Shown here one piece after another: positions 35,391 to 43,134 of a DNA stretch of 64,000 nt; within the stretch, counting starts at the first letter, position 1, and every line of letters begins with the position of its first letter. Source of the DNA: Methylophilaceae bacterium (lineage in GTDB: Bacteria > Pseudomonadota > Gammaproteobacteria > Burkholderiales > Methylophilaceae); contig CAJPFK010000004.1 of NCBI GenBank assembly GCA_905339275.1, forward strand, positions 186,001 through 250,000. Direction: 5' to 3'. The notes under the pieces are model-generated. The model worked only from the letters and a program-made list of their open reading frames with translations. It was not told where the DNA came from and ran no database searches. Made by a program: the position numbers and the translations under genes.

Positions 35391-36497
35391 ATGGGGTGTA
35401 ACGTGGCAACAACAAAAGAAAAATCATTAAATGATGCTCAAATACAATCACTCAAAATTAAGAAATTAATTTTCCATATAATCAATGTTGAGGCAGAAGA
35501 AACCCAAAGAGTTAAAGAACTGGATGAACTAGTTCTTGATGAAGAGCAAAACAAATTCTTTTTAGAGAGGATTAAAAGTGTAGCAAGTGGTATTCAATAC
35601 AACTTTCTAGAGCACGCAGAGCATACCCAAGCGCCTTGTAAACAACTCCTTTCCAATGAGAAGGAGTTTCGTACCAACTCCCTAATTTTGACACAAGCCT
35701 TCGCGAGTTATCACAAAAAAAATATGGCGAGCGGTGTTTTTGTAGTTGCTATTGTTGAGTCAATGTACACAGAAAAAGAAAGTATCAACTTAGTGTTTTT
35801 AGCTAAGTTTGATCATAGAAATGTATATCAAATTGTTGTCAAAGCTAACGAAGGTGGAGTTGGAAATCATGCTGTTATGCAAAAAGTTGCGGACACTTTA
35901 GTTGAAGATAAAAGTGCCATTCAAAAAAGCGCTTTAATTAATTTAGACAATGATAAATATGACTGGGATGTGCTCGCCGATGAGCGCAGGTTAAATGTTA
36001 ATGGTGAAATTACTGATTACTTTAGAGATTTTTTGGGTGTTTCACTTAGAGAGGTTGCGAGTGTTCTAACTAAAAGAGCAGTGCAAGTCGTACATCAATG
36101 GGCAATAGCTCAAGTGCCGACAGATCTTCCAAATGGAGAGGAGAAAGGCAATTATCGCTCTCGTGCAGTTGCTTACATGGAAAGCAATACGGTTTTTGAT
36201 ATTGATGACTATTTAAATGCTGTCATCAGAGATGAGGAGGATGGAACCAGAAAGCTGCGAATGGAGCAGTCACTGCGAAACCAACTAGATGAAGCGGGTA
36301 TAGCAAATCAAAAATTTCAAACGCGACCTAACTCACTTCCAAAAAAATTAAAAAAACAACAGTGGAAGACGGATGAGGGAATCACACTAGAGTTTTATGG
36401 CGAGGCACGTGACCTCGGAATTGAAACTAAACCGCGGTCTGATGGGGTTTCGGGTCAGGAAATTGTGATAAAAACGCGTGGGTATAAAACGGTTTAA
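35391..36497 (+). CDS. NA37/YejK (NdpA)-family nucleoid-associated protein
   Basis: The roughly 368-residue protein shows the 37-kDa nucleoid-associated family pattern: an N-terminal KKLIFHIINVE segment, a central VFVVAIVE and INLVFLAKFDHR sheet part, and GEITDYFRDFLGVSLREVASVLTKRAVQVV (ends GEITDYF and RAVQVV) in the second half. Chromosomal YejK binds DNA. Here the gene is A+T-rich, stands in an island and is followed four bases later by a membrane-protein gene. The start is uncertain: ATG at 35391 or GTG at 35403, the latter with GGGGTG six bases upstream. I read it as the DNA-sensing half of a two-gene module; this is inference. Confidence 0.72.
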   Translation: MGCNVATTKEKSLNDAQIQSLKIKKLIFHIINVEAEETQRVKELDELVLDEEQNKFFLERIKSVASGIQYNFLEHAEHTQAPCKQLLSNEKEFRTNSLILTQAFASYHKKNMASGVFVVAIVESMYTEKESINLVFLAKFDHRNVYQIVVKANEGGVGNHAVMQKVADTLVEDKSAIQKSALINLDNDKYDWDVLADERRLNVNGEITDYFRDFLGVSLREVASVLTKRAVQVVHQWAIAQVPTDLPNGEEKGNYRSRAVAYMESNTVFDIDDYLNAVIRDEEDGTRKLRMEQSLRNQLDEAGIANQKFQTRPNSLPKKLKKQQWKTDEGITLEFYGEARDLGIETKPRSDGVSGQEIVIKTRGYKTV

Positions 36498-36500
36498 TTT

Positions 36501-38084
36501 ATGTATTTCAAATTAAAAAGTATCAATCAGCTTTCATTGTTGAGCAATCAAGTTCAGCAATGGGATGAGACTATTGATCATTTGACTATTACTGGAACGC
36601 TAACCGAAACTATTCTAAATCACTTGATAGCAACATTGCAGGCATTTACTGATGAGGCAATTGAACATCCAAGCCTGATGGTTGATGCAGAGCCAGAAGA
36701 TATTGACTCATTAAAAAATTTATTAAAAACGCCTATACAAGAATCTACTACTGAGTGGCGGTTAAGCCTTCACAAAGGTCGTTTATTAATTGATGAGAAT
36801 CATAAAATCTTTATTATGAGTAAAGCCTTTGTGGATTGGGCAAACCAACTGACACCGACCCATACTTTAGGGTGCGATTTTAACAAACCTCTTACAATTT
36901 TTATTAAAGGTTTAGCTGAGGCTTTCGGTGGTCCATCGCTGAGGTTCATCCCTGTAGATGCCGAAGATTTTGTACCTCCCCAAACTACTGCAATTTTGCC
37001 AGATGAAAGCCAGGTTAGATCTATTGTTAGGGTTACGTCTAGTAACCATCTTTATTTAAACCCTAGCAGCATTGCACTCTCATGGGGTAATAGAGAACAA
37101 CCAGAAGCTCTACCATTCAAACGATTCTTTATGGCGGTAATGACACTGTGTTTTGCTCAAGAAGTATATGTTCGTAATGACGAGATAAGAGTCATATTGC
37201 GAGGTACTAAGAACCTAGATTCAAGATTAACTCCTAATTGGATGTTTAATATTAGCACCAAAGCTATTGATGATACTGCGACCGCTGTTAGTTGGATGTT
37301 TCAGGAAAGGGTTGAAACTAGACAGAGACTATTAAGCGACCGTCTATCCCTAGATATTATTGGTAACTCATCATTTATCAATGGTGTAAGTGAGCATATA
37401 AATAATGCTCTTGACCAAGCCAAAGAAAGATATGGCTTTGTAATTTTAGACAGGAAAGATGCTTATCTAAAAGAACTAAAAGAAGTAATGAAAGATGTTC
37501 GCACTCAGGCTGATTTATATGCTGGAAAAGTCAGAGACCTAGTAAGCACATTATTACGAGATGCACTTGCTGTTTTATTTTTAGTAGGTGTAAGTTTAAT
37601 TGCAAGATTAAATACATCTGAAGTTGCTACATTGGTAAATAGCTCCCAGCTTTTTATATTTTTTAAAGTGTTAGCTATATACTTTCTTGTATCAATGGCG
37701 CTGCAAATCTGTAGTCATACAAGAGATTTGATCTTGGCTAAGAATGAGTGTGAGCGATGGATGCAATTGACGCATGACTATCTTACAAAAGAAATTGTTG
37801 ATGAGAACTTTACCAAACCTCTGATTAAACGTAAAAATATGTTTTATACATTTGCTTCAATTAGCTTCTTTATATATATAGCTCTTGCAGGATTAAGCTG
37901 GAATGCAGAGTATCTGGTCAAGAACTACTCGAAAAAAAATTCTCCGATAAACATTGAGGAAACAAGCCCTGGTGCTAGTTCCAAACGAACAGTGCCGGTA
38001 GTGGAACCTATGCTAGATAAAATTAAGTCGGCTGAAAAAATCATTATGAAAGATGCCCATTCGAAAATTCCTAAGAAGCCGTAG
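36501..38084 (+). CDS. Unknown protein with C-terminal transmembrane helices, partner of the nucleoid-associated protein
   Basis: The 527-residue product has a soluble N-terminal part of about 350 residues without a recognised domain. A helical stretch follows (AYLKELKEVMKDVRTQADLY), probably coiled coil. Then come three hydrophobic segments at about 353-370 (DALAVLFLVGVSLIARL), 385-405 (FFKVLAIYFLVSMAL) and 452-472 (FYTFASISFFIYIALAGL), and a charged tail. Four bases separate it from the nucleoid-protein gene, so they form an operon. A cytosolic sensor domain coupled to a membrane part is the layout of many abortive-infection effectors; function is inferred only. Confidence 0.7.
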   Translation: MYFKLKSINQLSLLSNQVQQWDETIDHLTITGTLTETILNHLIATLQAFTDEAIEHPSLMVDAEPEDIDSLKNLLKTPIQESTTEWRLSLHKGRLLIDENHKIFIMSKAFVDWANQLTPTHTLGCDFNKPLTIFIKGLAEAFGGPSLRFIPVDAEDFVPPQTTAILPDESQVRSIVRVTSSNHLYLNPSSIALSWGNREQPEALPFKRFFMAVMTLCFAQEVYVRNDEIRVILRGTKNLDSRLTPNWMFNISTKAIDDTATAVSWMFQERVETRQRLLSDRLSLDIIGNSSFINGVSEHINNALDQAKERYGFVILDRKDAYLKELKEVMKDVRTQADLYAGKVRDLVSTLLRDALAVLFLVGVSLIARLNTSEVATLVNSSQLFIFFKVLAIYFLVSMALQICSHTRDLILAKNECERWMQLTHDYLTKEIVDENFTKPLIKRKNMFYTFASISFFIYIALAGLSWNAEYLVKNYSKKNSPINIEETSPGASSKRTVPVVEPMLDKIKSAEKIIMKDAHSKIPKKP

Positions 38085-38098
38085 GTAGATTACGGCTT
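38076..38098 (+). terminator. Hairpin overlapping the stop codon of the membrane-protein gene
   Basis: AAGCCGTA and TACGGCTT form an 8-bp stem around the stop codon (TAG at 38082). The T-run is short (CTTTCTC), so termination may be partial. Confidence 0.45.
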
Positions 38099-38130
38099 TC
38101 TCATGACATGAGTTAATTTGAGGGCAAATT

Positions 38131-38278
38131 TATTTCAACTTATGGTGTTAATAACTGCTAAACCTAAGCTTGGTTTGTTATTTGCAATCAGCATTCCCCT
38201 AATTCTCTTGGTCTACAGCGTAGATATTTAACTTGCAACTTATGGTGTACAAACTTGCAGCTTATGGTGTCAAAAACA
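38131..38278. repeat. Direct 18-bp repeats at the island edge, Tn7-like transposon end
   Basis: ACTTGCARCTTATGGTGT occurs at 38231-38248 and 38253-38270, 22 bases apart; a third copy (CAACTTATGGTGT) is at 38136-38148. Read from the other strand the unit is ACACCATAAGYTGCAAGT, close in pattern to the ACAACCATAA-type TnsB-binding sites I remember from Tn7-like (I-F) elements. The outermost copy is preceded on that strand by TGTTTTTG, giving a TGT-ended terminus at 38278. No transposase gene and no matching inverted left end were found in the window. Confidence 0.5.
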
Positions 38279-38279
38279 A

Positions 38280-38305
38280 AAAAAGCCAGCGGAAGCTGGC
38301 TTTTT
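38280..38305. terminator. Terminator of nrdJb
   Basis: GCCAGC and GCTGGC pair around GGAA, flanked by A5 and T5, four bases after the nrdJb stop on the minus strand. It works in both directions. The putative transposon end abuts it. Confidence 0.8.
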
Positions 38306-38309
38306 CAAT

Positions 38310-39008
38310 TTAACCACACTTGCTTTCCCCGCAATTCAGGCAGGTCAGGCAGCCGTCCATGATAATCGCAGCCTTGGTGTGGCATTTGCCGCATAGCTGT
38401 GCCCCTTTGGGGAAACCTTCTTCATTGACGGGTTCGTGGGCGTTTTTTTCCAGGTACTCGGCTTTTTTTTCTTCGATCAGTTTTTTCTGGTGTTGATCGG
38501 GGCCTGATTTTTTCAGCATGCCGATTTCCTGCAGATGCTGTTCCAGCACTTCGCCGATTTCAGCGACCAGGCTGGGAATGTATTTGCCGCCTTTTTTGAA
38601 GTAGCCGCCGCTGGGGTCGAATACGCTGTGCAGCTCTTCTACCAGGAAGGTGACATCGCCGCCTTTGCGGAACACGGCGGACATGACGCGGGTGAGGGCG
38701 ACGATCCACTGGAAGTGGTCCATGTTCTTGGAGTTGATGAAGATTTCGAACGGGCGGCGGTGTTCCTGCGGGGTGCCTTCGTTCATGATGATGTCGTTGA
38801 TGGTGATGTAAAGTGCGTGTTCAGTGACCGGGGTCTTGATCTTGTAGGTGTTGCCGACGAGCTTTTCCGGACGGCTCAGCGGCTCACCCAGTTGCACGAC
38901 TTCCGCGGATCTTTGCGCAGCCAGTTTTTCGGCTTCTGCGGCCTTGGTTTTGTCTTCTTCGGTTACTACGTTGTAGCCGGTAATTTTCTTTTCGATTTTG
39001 ATTGCCAC
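38310..39008 (-). CDS. nrdJb: Small subunit NrdJb of the split class II (B12-dependent) ribonucleotide reductase
   Basis: The 232-residue protein corresponds to the C-terminal part of a class II reductase. It has the region EIFINSKNMDHFQWIVALTR, the motif ISRP-like HSVFDPSGGYF, and a C-terminal Cys-rich end (CGKCHTKAAIIMDGCLTC, LNCGESKCG) with zinc-ribbon and redox-active cysteines. In Pseudomonas aeruginosa NrdJb works with NrdJa and their genes adjoin. Here nrdJa is 12.6 kb away with the same orientation, separated by a diguanylate cyclase and the tad locus. Two candidate NrdR boxes precede the gene, and its 3' flank holds the edge of the island. Confidence 0.87.
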   Translation of the reverse strand: MAIKIEKKITGYNVVTEEDKTKAAEAEKLAAQRSAEVVQLGEPLSRPEKLVGNTYKIKTPVTEHALYITINDIIMNEGTPQEHRRPFEIFINSKNMDHFQWIVALTRVMSAVFRKGGDVTFLVEELHSVFDPSGGYFKKGGKYIPSLVAEIGEVLEQHLQEIGMLKKSGPDQHQKKLIEEKKAEYLEKNAHEPVNEEGFPKGAQLCGKCHTKAAIIMDGCLTCLNCGESKCG

Positions 39009-39090
39009 GATTTATCTCCCAAGGTTTGCCGCCGGGCCAGAATACAACAGGCGCAGGCCGTTACAGACACTTTAACTATTAACTGATAGA

Positions 39091-39138
39091 CCACATCATA
39101 TAGTAATTTACATCAGCATTGCACACATTATATAGCGC
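39091..39138 (-). promoter_or_regulatory. Candidate tandem NrdR boxes and promoter of nrdJb
   Basis: ACACATTATATAGCGC (39123-39138) agrees with the NrdR consensus ACACWAWATATWGTGT at 13 of 16 positions, and CCACATCATATAGTAA (39091-39106) at 11 of 16. They are 32 bases apart, the three-turn spacing known for paired NrdR boxes. On the minus strand TTGATG (39153-39158) and TATATA (39129-39134) form a promoter with an 18-base spacer, and the upper box covers the -10. Confidence 0.6.
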
Positions 39139-39395
39139 ATAAGCCCATATGCCATCAATTTTTTCGGTATTCGTGCCCCATATCCAAAACATTTGAACCG
39201 GGCGATGTCCGGGGCCGATATCAAGGGATACGGATGCGCTTACCCCGCAGTTTGTATTCTAGGCAATCCTGAAGAACTTTGTCAGAATGATTCAGGGGCT
39301 CCGGGCTTTAACTGGCGGTGCAAACCAGCTATTGTTAGGCATGGATACCCGTAAAACAATTTGAACCAGCCCCAAGCTGGGAACAGGATCGAATT
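39139..39395. other. Spacer between nrdJb promoter and diguanylate cyclase gene
   Basis: No gene is seen. CCTGAA (39269) and TTCAGG (39290) form an imperfect inverted repeat. AGGA ends seven or eight bases before the TTG at 39396. Confidence 0.35.
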
Positions 39396-40556
39396 TTGGC
39401 AAATGCATCCGGAGATTCCGCCATTAAAATGTTGAGTTTCGACCCCCATGATCTGGCAGGCGAGGAGTTGCGGCATGTCTATCGCGGCAGGAGGAGCGGC
39501 GGCATCATTGTCCTTTTCAGCGGCGCGGTTGCCGCCGGCCTGCTGGCCTGGGATATCGGCGGGCTGTATGCCGGCATCTGGTATCTGTGGCTTCTTGCGG
39601 CCCATGCATGGCACTGGTGGATCGGGCGTTCCGACTGGACTTCAGGCAGCGTCAGCGTGGAACTGGCAAACATCAACCGTCATGTCACTGCCGCCGCCCT
39701 GGCCGGCCTGGGATGGGGCGCCATTGCAATAGCGCTGCCCTGGCTGGGACGCTCCAGCAAGGCGGCGATTCTCATCATCATGCTGATTACCGTGATTATG
39801 GCCTTACCGAGGCTGGTGGTTTTCCTGCCCATCTTTTTTGCTTTTGCCGCGGGTGTTTATGTTCCGTTGCTGCTGGCTACGCCATTCCTGGATTTTGAAA
39901 CCCAGCACATGGTGGTTGTGATGCTGGTGGTGGTCGGCGCCACCCTGTGGGCATCCGCCCGCGAGGTGCGCAAGATTCTGATCGAGGTGCTGCTCAAGCA
40001 GATTTCTTCCGAACAGGCCTCGTGGGTGGACCGGCTGACCGGTATCGGTAACCGGCGGCGTTTCGACGATAAACTGGATACGGCCTGGCGCCAGGCGCTA
40101 CGTGCGAAAGTGCCGCTGTCGCTGATTATGGTCGATGTCGATCACTTCAAGAAATTCAATGACAAGTACGGCCACCAGGCCGGCGATGTGTGTTTGCGCC
40201 AGGTGGCCGGGGCACTGGATGGTTGCGCGAGGCGTGCCGGGGATTCCGTCACCCGTTACGGCGGGGAGGAGTTTGCCGTGGTGCTGTTCCATACCTCGAT
40301 GAACGAAGCGCGCAATATCAGCGAGAATATGCTTGCCGCGGTGCGGGCGGTGGATATGAAACACGAGGAATCCCCGCATGAAATCGTGACCATTTCGGTA
40401 GGCGGCGCCACGATAGTGCCTTTCGCCGAAAGCAGCATGGAGCAGTTGGTCGAGGAGGCGGACAAGTCGCTTTACCGTGCCAAGGCCAATGGCCGTAACC
40501 GTGCGGAGTGGCGCATGTTGTCCGACACGGCGCCATCAGACATCAGGCCCGGGTAG
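39396..40556 (+). CDS. Membrane diguanylate cyclase (GGDEF) with multi-helix N-terminal sensor
   Basis: The N-terminal 190 residues hold about six hydrophobic helices in a MASE-like bundle (IIVLFSGAVAAGLLAW, AAILIIMLITVIMAL, VVVMLVVVGATLWA). The GGDEF domain starts with DRLTGIGNRRRFDDKL and has an intact active site YGGEEFAVVL, so it should make c-di-GMP. No EAL domain is present. The start is a TTG with AGGA at good distance; the ATG at 39429 (MLSFDPHD) is the alternative with poorer spacing. It lies just before the tad locus and might tune pilus-mediated attachment. Confidence 0.87.
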   Translation: MANASGDSAIKMLSFDPHDLAGEELRHVYRGRRSGGIIVLFSGAVAAGLLAWDIGGLYAGIWYLWLLAAHAWHWWIGRSDWTSGSVSVELANINRHVTAAALAGLGWGAIAIALPWLGRSSKAAILIIMLITVIMALPRLVVFLPIFFAFAAGVYVPLLLATPFLDFETQHMVVVMLVVVGATLWASAREVRKILIEVLLKQISSEQASWVDRLTGIGNRRRFDDKLDTAWRQALRAKVPLSLIMVDVDHFKKFNDKYGHQAGDVCLRQVAGALDGCARRAGDSVTRYGGEEFAVVLFHTSMNEARNISENMLAAVRAVDMKHEESPHEIVTISVGGATIVPFAESSMEQLVEEADKSLYRAKANGRNRAEWRMLSDTAPSDIRPG

Positions 40557-40980
40557 ATTAGGAGCATCAGGCTGCTCGCGGTTCCCTGCATGCCTTCAAC
40601 CGCATGCAATATGGAAAAATGGACACCAGTGATAAATTTTCGACATGGTGCGTCATTAATCCTCCAGGCTTGCCAGTCGATAGCGGCCTATAAACAAGCG
40701 GTGCGAATAAAATAACCCATTGATTAAATTGTATTTAATTAACCCCCGAGTATTCATGCAACTTCTTGTGGACGACCCTGGCACAGAGGTTGCACAATGC
40801 ATACACAAGAACCAAGATTCTTTAACTTGGCACCTTAGAAAGATGATCTGTAAGGCTTTTATGCTTTTATTTTTAGCATTGAAGCCGGGCCGGGCATGGT
40901 AACTTTGTTATTAATTCGGCAAAGCTGCCGATATACAGATTGTAATTAGTACCAATTTATTTACTGAGGGGGTTAGTGAA
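40557..40980. other. tad locus upstream region
   Basis: About 424 bases without a credible gene; a 60-codon frame at 40720-40902 has no ribosome-binding site. GCATG repeats in inverted orientation near 40589 and 40602 may end the cyclase transcript. A GAGGGGG sequence eleven bases before the flp ATG is a strong ribosome-binding site. The tad promoter must be here; I did not find a clear sigma-54 site. Confidence 0.45.
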
Positions 40981-41160
40981 ATGAACATCAAATCAGCTTT
41001 TATTCAGTTCTGCCGCGACGAGGAAGGTGCAAGCGCCATCGAATACGCACTGATTGCGGCCATGGTGGCAATTGCCTTGGTTGCTTTCATCGATCCAATT
41101 AATACTAGGGTCACTAATATATTTACGCAAATTAGAGACGCATTGCCCGCAGGAAGTTGA
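40981..41160 (+). CDS. flp: Flp-type IVb major pilin
   Basis: The 59-residue prepilin reads MNIKSAFIQFCRDEEGASAI at its start. Cleavage is expected after Gly16 (DEEG/ASAIEYALIAAMV), giving the Flp hallmark Glu5-Tyr6 in ASAIEY, followed by one hydrophobic helix (ALIAAMVAIALVAFI) and a short polar tail. It polymerises into the Tad adhesion pilus. It is the first gene of the locus, preceded by a strong ribosome-binding site, and is followed 21 bases later by the prepilin peptidase gene. Confidence 0.93.
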   Translation: MNIKSAFIQFCRDEEGASAIEYALIAAMVAIALVAFIDPINTRVTNIFTQIRDALPAGS

Positions 41161-41181
41161 TTTACTTTCTGGCTAGTCATC

Positions 41182-41631
41182 ATGACAGTCATAGAAATGG
41201 CCGTGGTGGCTTGGTGCCTGGGTGTCCTTGTTTCTGACCTGGCAAGGCGTCGAATACCGAACTTACTGAGTTTCGGCGCCATTGCCCTGGCGGGCGGGTA
41301 CCTGCTGGTGACCGGGCAGGCCATGCTGGGCGCGGATTGGCAATCGGCATTGATGGGTGCAGGCATTGCCTTGTTGCTGACCGTGCCAGCCTATCTTGCC
41401 GGCATGCTCGGTGCCGGCGATGTCAAGCTGCTGCTTGCTATCGGCCTGATCGGGGGCTGGTACGTTACCCTGTATGCCTTTGTTGTCGGCGCGCTGATCG
41501 CGGGCGCGGCGAGCGTCGGTTACCTGTTATTCATCCACTACGGCGGTGCCGCCATCTCTGCAAAGAAATGGATGCCGTTCGGTTCCGCCCTGAGCATAGG
41601 CTTGCTGTTTGCCATCGGGGTGGACAGATGA
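41182..41631 (+). CDS. tadV: Prepilin peptidase TadV/CpaA (A24 family)
   Basis: The 149-residue membrane protein carries the two catalytic aspartates of A24 peptidases: VSDLARRRIPN near residue 19 and GAGDVKLL (GxGD) near 77. It lacks the methylase domain of PilD, as Tad peptidases do. Several hydrophobic helices fit an integral inner-membrane enzyme. It processes Flp and the TadE-type pseudopilin. The stop overlaps the tadE start (ATGA). Confidence 0.92.
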   Translation: MTVIEMAVVAWCLGVLVSDLARRRIPNLLSFGAIALAGGYLLVTGQAMLGADWQSALMGAGIALLLTVPAYLAGMLGAGDVKLLLAIGLIGGWYVTLYAFVVGALIAGAASVGYLLFIHYGGAAISAKKWMPFGSALSIGLLFAIGVDR

Positions 41632-42119
41632 TGCCCCTGTTTGCCCAAACCCTGCGCCGGCAGCGGCACAAATCGCAACGCGGCGCGGCGGCGATCGAGT
41701 TCGTCATGCTGTTTGTGCTGTTCTTTGCATTGTTCTACGCATTGGTGAGTTATGCCATCGTGATGCTGATGCAATCCGCATTCGTCCATGCAGCCGAGGA
41801 AGGCGCCCGCGCGGCCATCGCGGTGGATCGGCTGGCTTTCTCCAGCGATGCGGCTTATCTGAACGGCGGCGTCGATCCCCGCGTGAGAACGACAGTGGGA
41901 ACGGCGCTGGCCTGGATGCCGGCAAAATCGAAGACCAAGGTGCTGGGCGTGAATAACAGCCTGGTGCAGTTGTCGATGGCCGGCAACCTGCTCACGGTGC
42001 GGGTGGTTTATGCGGACTATGCAAGCGACCCGCTGATCCCGATGCTATCGCTACCCTTGATCGGCCAGATTCCCAAAGTACCTGATGATCTGGCAGGAAC
42101 CGCCGTGATTGAACTTTAA
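41628..42119 (+). CDS. tadE: TadE-like pseudopilin
   Basis: The 163-residue protein has a prepilin-like N-terminus: basic residues, RGAAAIEFVMLFVLFFALFY with the conserved Glu after the cleavage site, and one long hydrophobic helix. The rest is periplasmic (AEEGARAAIAVDRL is typical for TadE). It is a minor pseudopilin of the Tad machine. The frame continues upstream inside tadV, but the ATG at 41628, overlapping the tadV stop, is the real start. No separate tadF was found. Confidence 0.87.
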   Translation: MMPLFAQTLRRQRHKSQRGAAAIEFVMLFVLFFALFYALVSYAIVMLMQSAFVHAAEEGARAAIAVDRLAFSSDAAYLNGGVDPRVRTTVGTALAWMPAKSKTKVLGVNNSLVQLSMAGNLLTVRVVYADYASDPLIPMLSLPLIGQIPKVPDDLAGTAVIEL

Positions 42120-42150
42120 CCCGATGCAGACATGACGACAGGCACTCATC

Positions 42151-43098
42151 ATGAATAGTACATTCTTGCGAGTTTTGGCAGTAATCCTGGCTTTGGGCGC
42201 CATCACGACGGCATGGCTGGGTTACCGCATCAGCACGAAACCGCCGGTTGCCGCGGTCAAGGTGGTGACGCCAACCTATTCGCAGGTGGTCGCGGCGCAA
42301 GCCATCCCGGCCGGCAGGATACTGACGGTTGACGATGTGGAGATTGCTTCGACACCGCAGCCCGATCCGCGAGGCTACAGCAATGTGCATGACGTCCTGG
42401 GCAAACTGGCGGTTGAACCCATCGTCAAGGGGACGCCGTTCATATCGCAGCATTTTCCCGCACTTGGCGCGCTTGCCCAGTCGCTTGGCCCTGATGAGCG
42501 GGCGATCGCGGTCAAGGTGAATGAGGTGATCGGGGTGGGCGGCTTCGTCAAGCCGGGCGATCGGGTGGATGTGCTGCTTTATCTGCGTGCAGACCGCGAG
42601 ACCGATAACGTCAGCTCGGCCCAGATCGTATTGAGCGATGTAAAAGTCCTGGCTTATGGCGATGTGCTGGGTGAGGACGCCGGTTCGGCCAAATCGTCCG
42701 ATACCGCAGCGAAACCTGCCGGTACCGGTTTCAACGACAGTGCGAAAAAGGCCGAAACCAGAAAGGAAAAGGATAGCCGCTCGGCAATTCTCGCGGTGCC
42801 GGAAAACCAGGTGTCACGCCTGATGCTGGCTGAAAGCAGCGGCGTCCTGCGGCTCGCGTTGCGTGGCGCCCAGCCCTTGGGTTATGCATCTGCCGGAAGC
42901 GAAGCAAATCAGTTCATCCGCCTGGACGATGTTGCCAGGCCCCGGGCCAATCAAGTCGCATCAGCCGGAACGGCACTGCAGGCCGGCGAGAAAACAGGCA
43001 TTCCGACAAAGAAGAAAAGTGTTTCCACGGCCAGCAAGCGTGAACGGGTCATTGTGCACCGGGGCGAGCAGGTGGAAGTCGTAAGCGTAACAAGATGA
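42151..43098 (+). CDS. cpaB: Flp pilus assembly protein CpaB/RcpC
   Basis: The 315-residue protein has an N-terminal membrane anchor (LRVLAVILALGAITTAWLGY) and a SAF domain (VVAAQAIPAGRILTVDDVEI, GYSNVHDVLGKLAV). A long polar C-terminal part follows. In Tad systems CpaB/RcpC supports the secretin in the periplasm, possibly through peptidoglycan contact. It is followed by the secretin gene 36 bases later. Confidence 0.9.
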   Translation: MNSTFLRVLAVILALGAITTAWLGYRISTKPPVAAVKVVTPTYSQVVAAQAIPAGRILTVDDVEIASTPQPDPRGYSNVHDVLGKLAVEPIVKGTPFISQHFPALGALAQSLGPDERAIAVKVNEVIGVGGFVKPGDRVDVLLYLRADRETDNVSSAQIVLSDVKVLAYGDVLGEDAGSAKSSDTAAKPAGTGFNDSAKKAETRKEKDSRSAILAVPENQVSRLMLAESSGVLRLALRGAQPLGYASAGSEANQFIRLDDVARPRANQVASAGTALQAGEKTGIPTKKKSVSTASKRERVIVHRGEQVEVVSVTR

Positions 43099-43134
43099 AG
43101 ATTGCTCGATAAACCGGCAGTCAAAGGGGGAAGC

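Noticed and set aside
39139-39395. c-di-GMP or cobalamin riboswitch near nrdJb or the cyclase gene
   Set aside because: Conserved core sequences of these riboswitches could not be found by eye.
40720-40902. 60-codon frame before flp
   Set aside because: No ribosome-binding site and no conserved features; probably upstream regulatory DNA of the tad locus.
40795-40960. TGGCAC (near 40829) as a sigma-54 promoter for the tad locus
   Set aside because: The required GC element at -12 is missing at the proper spacing.
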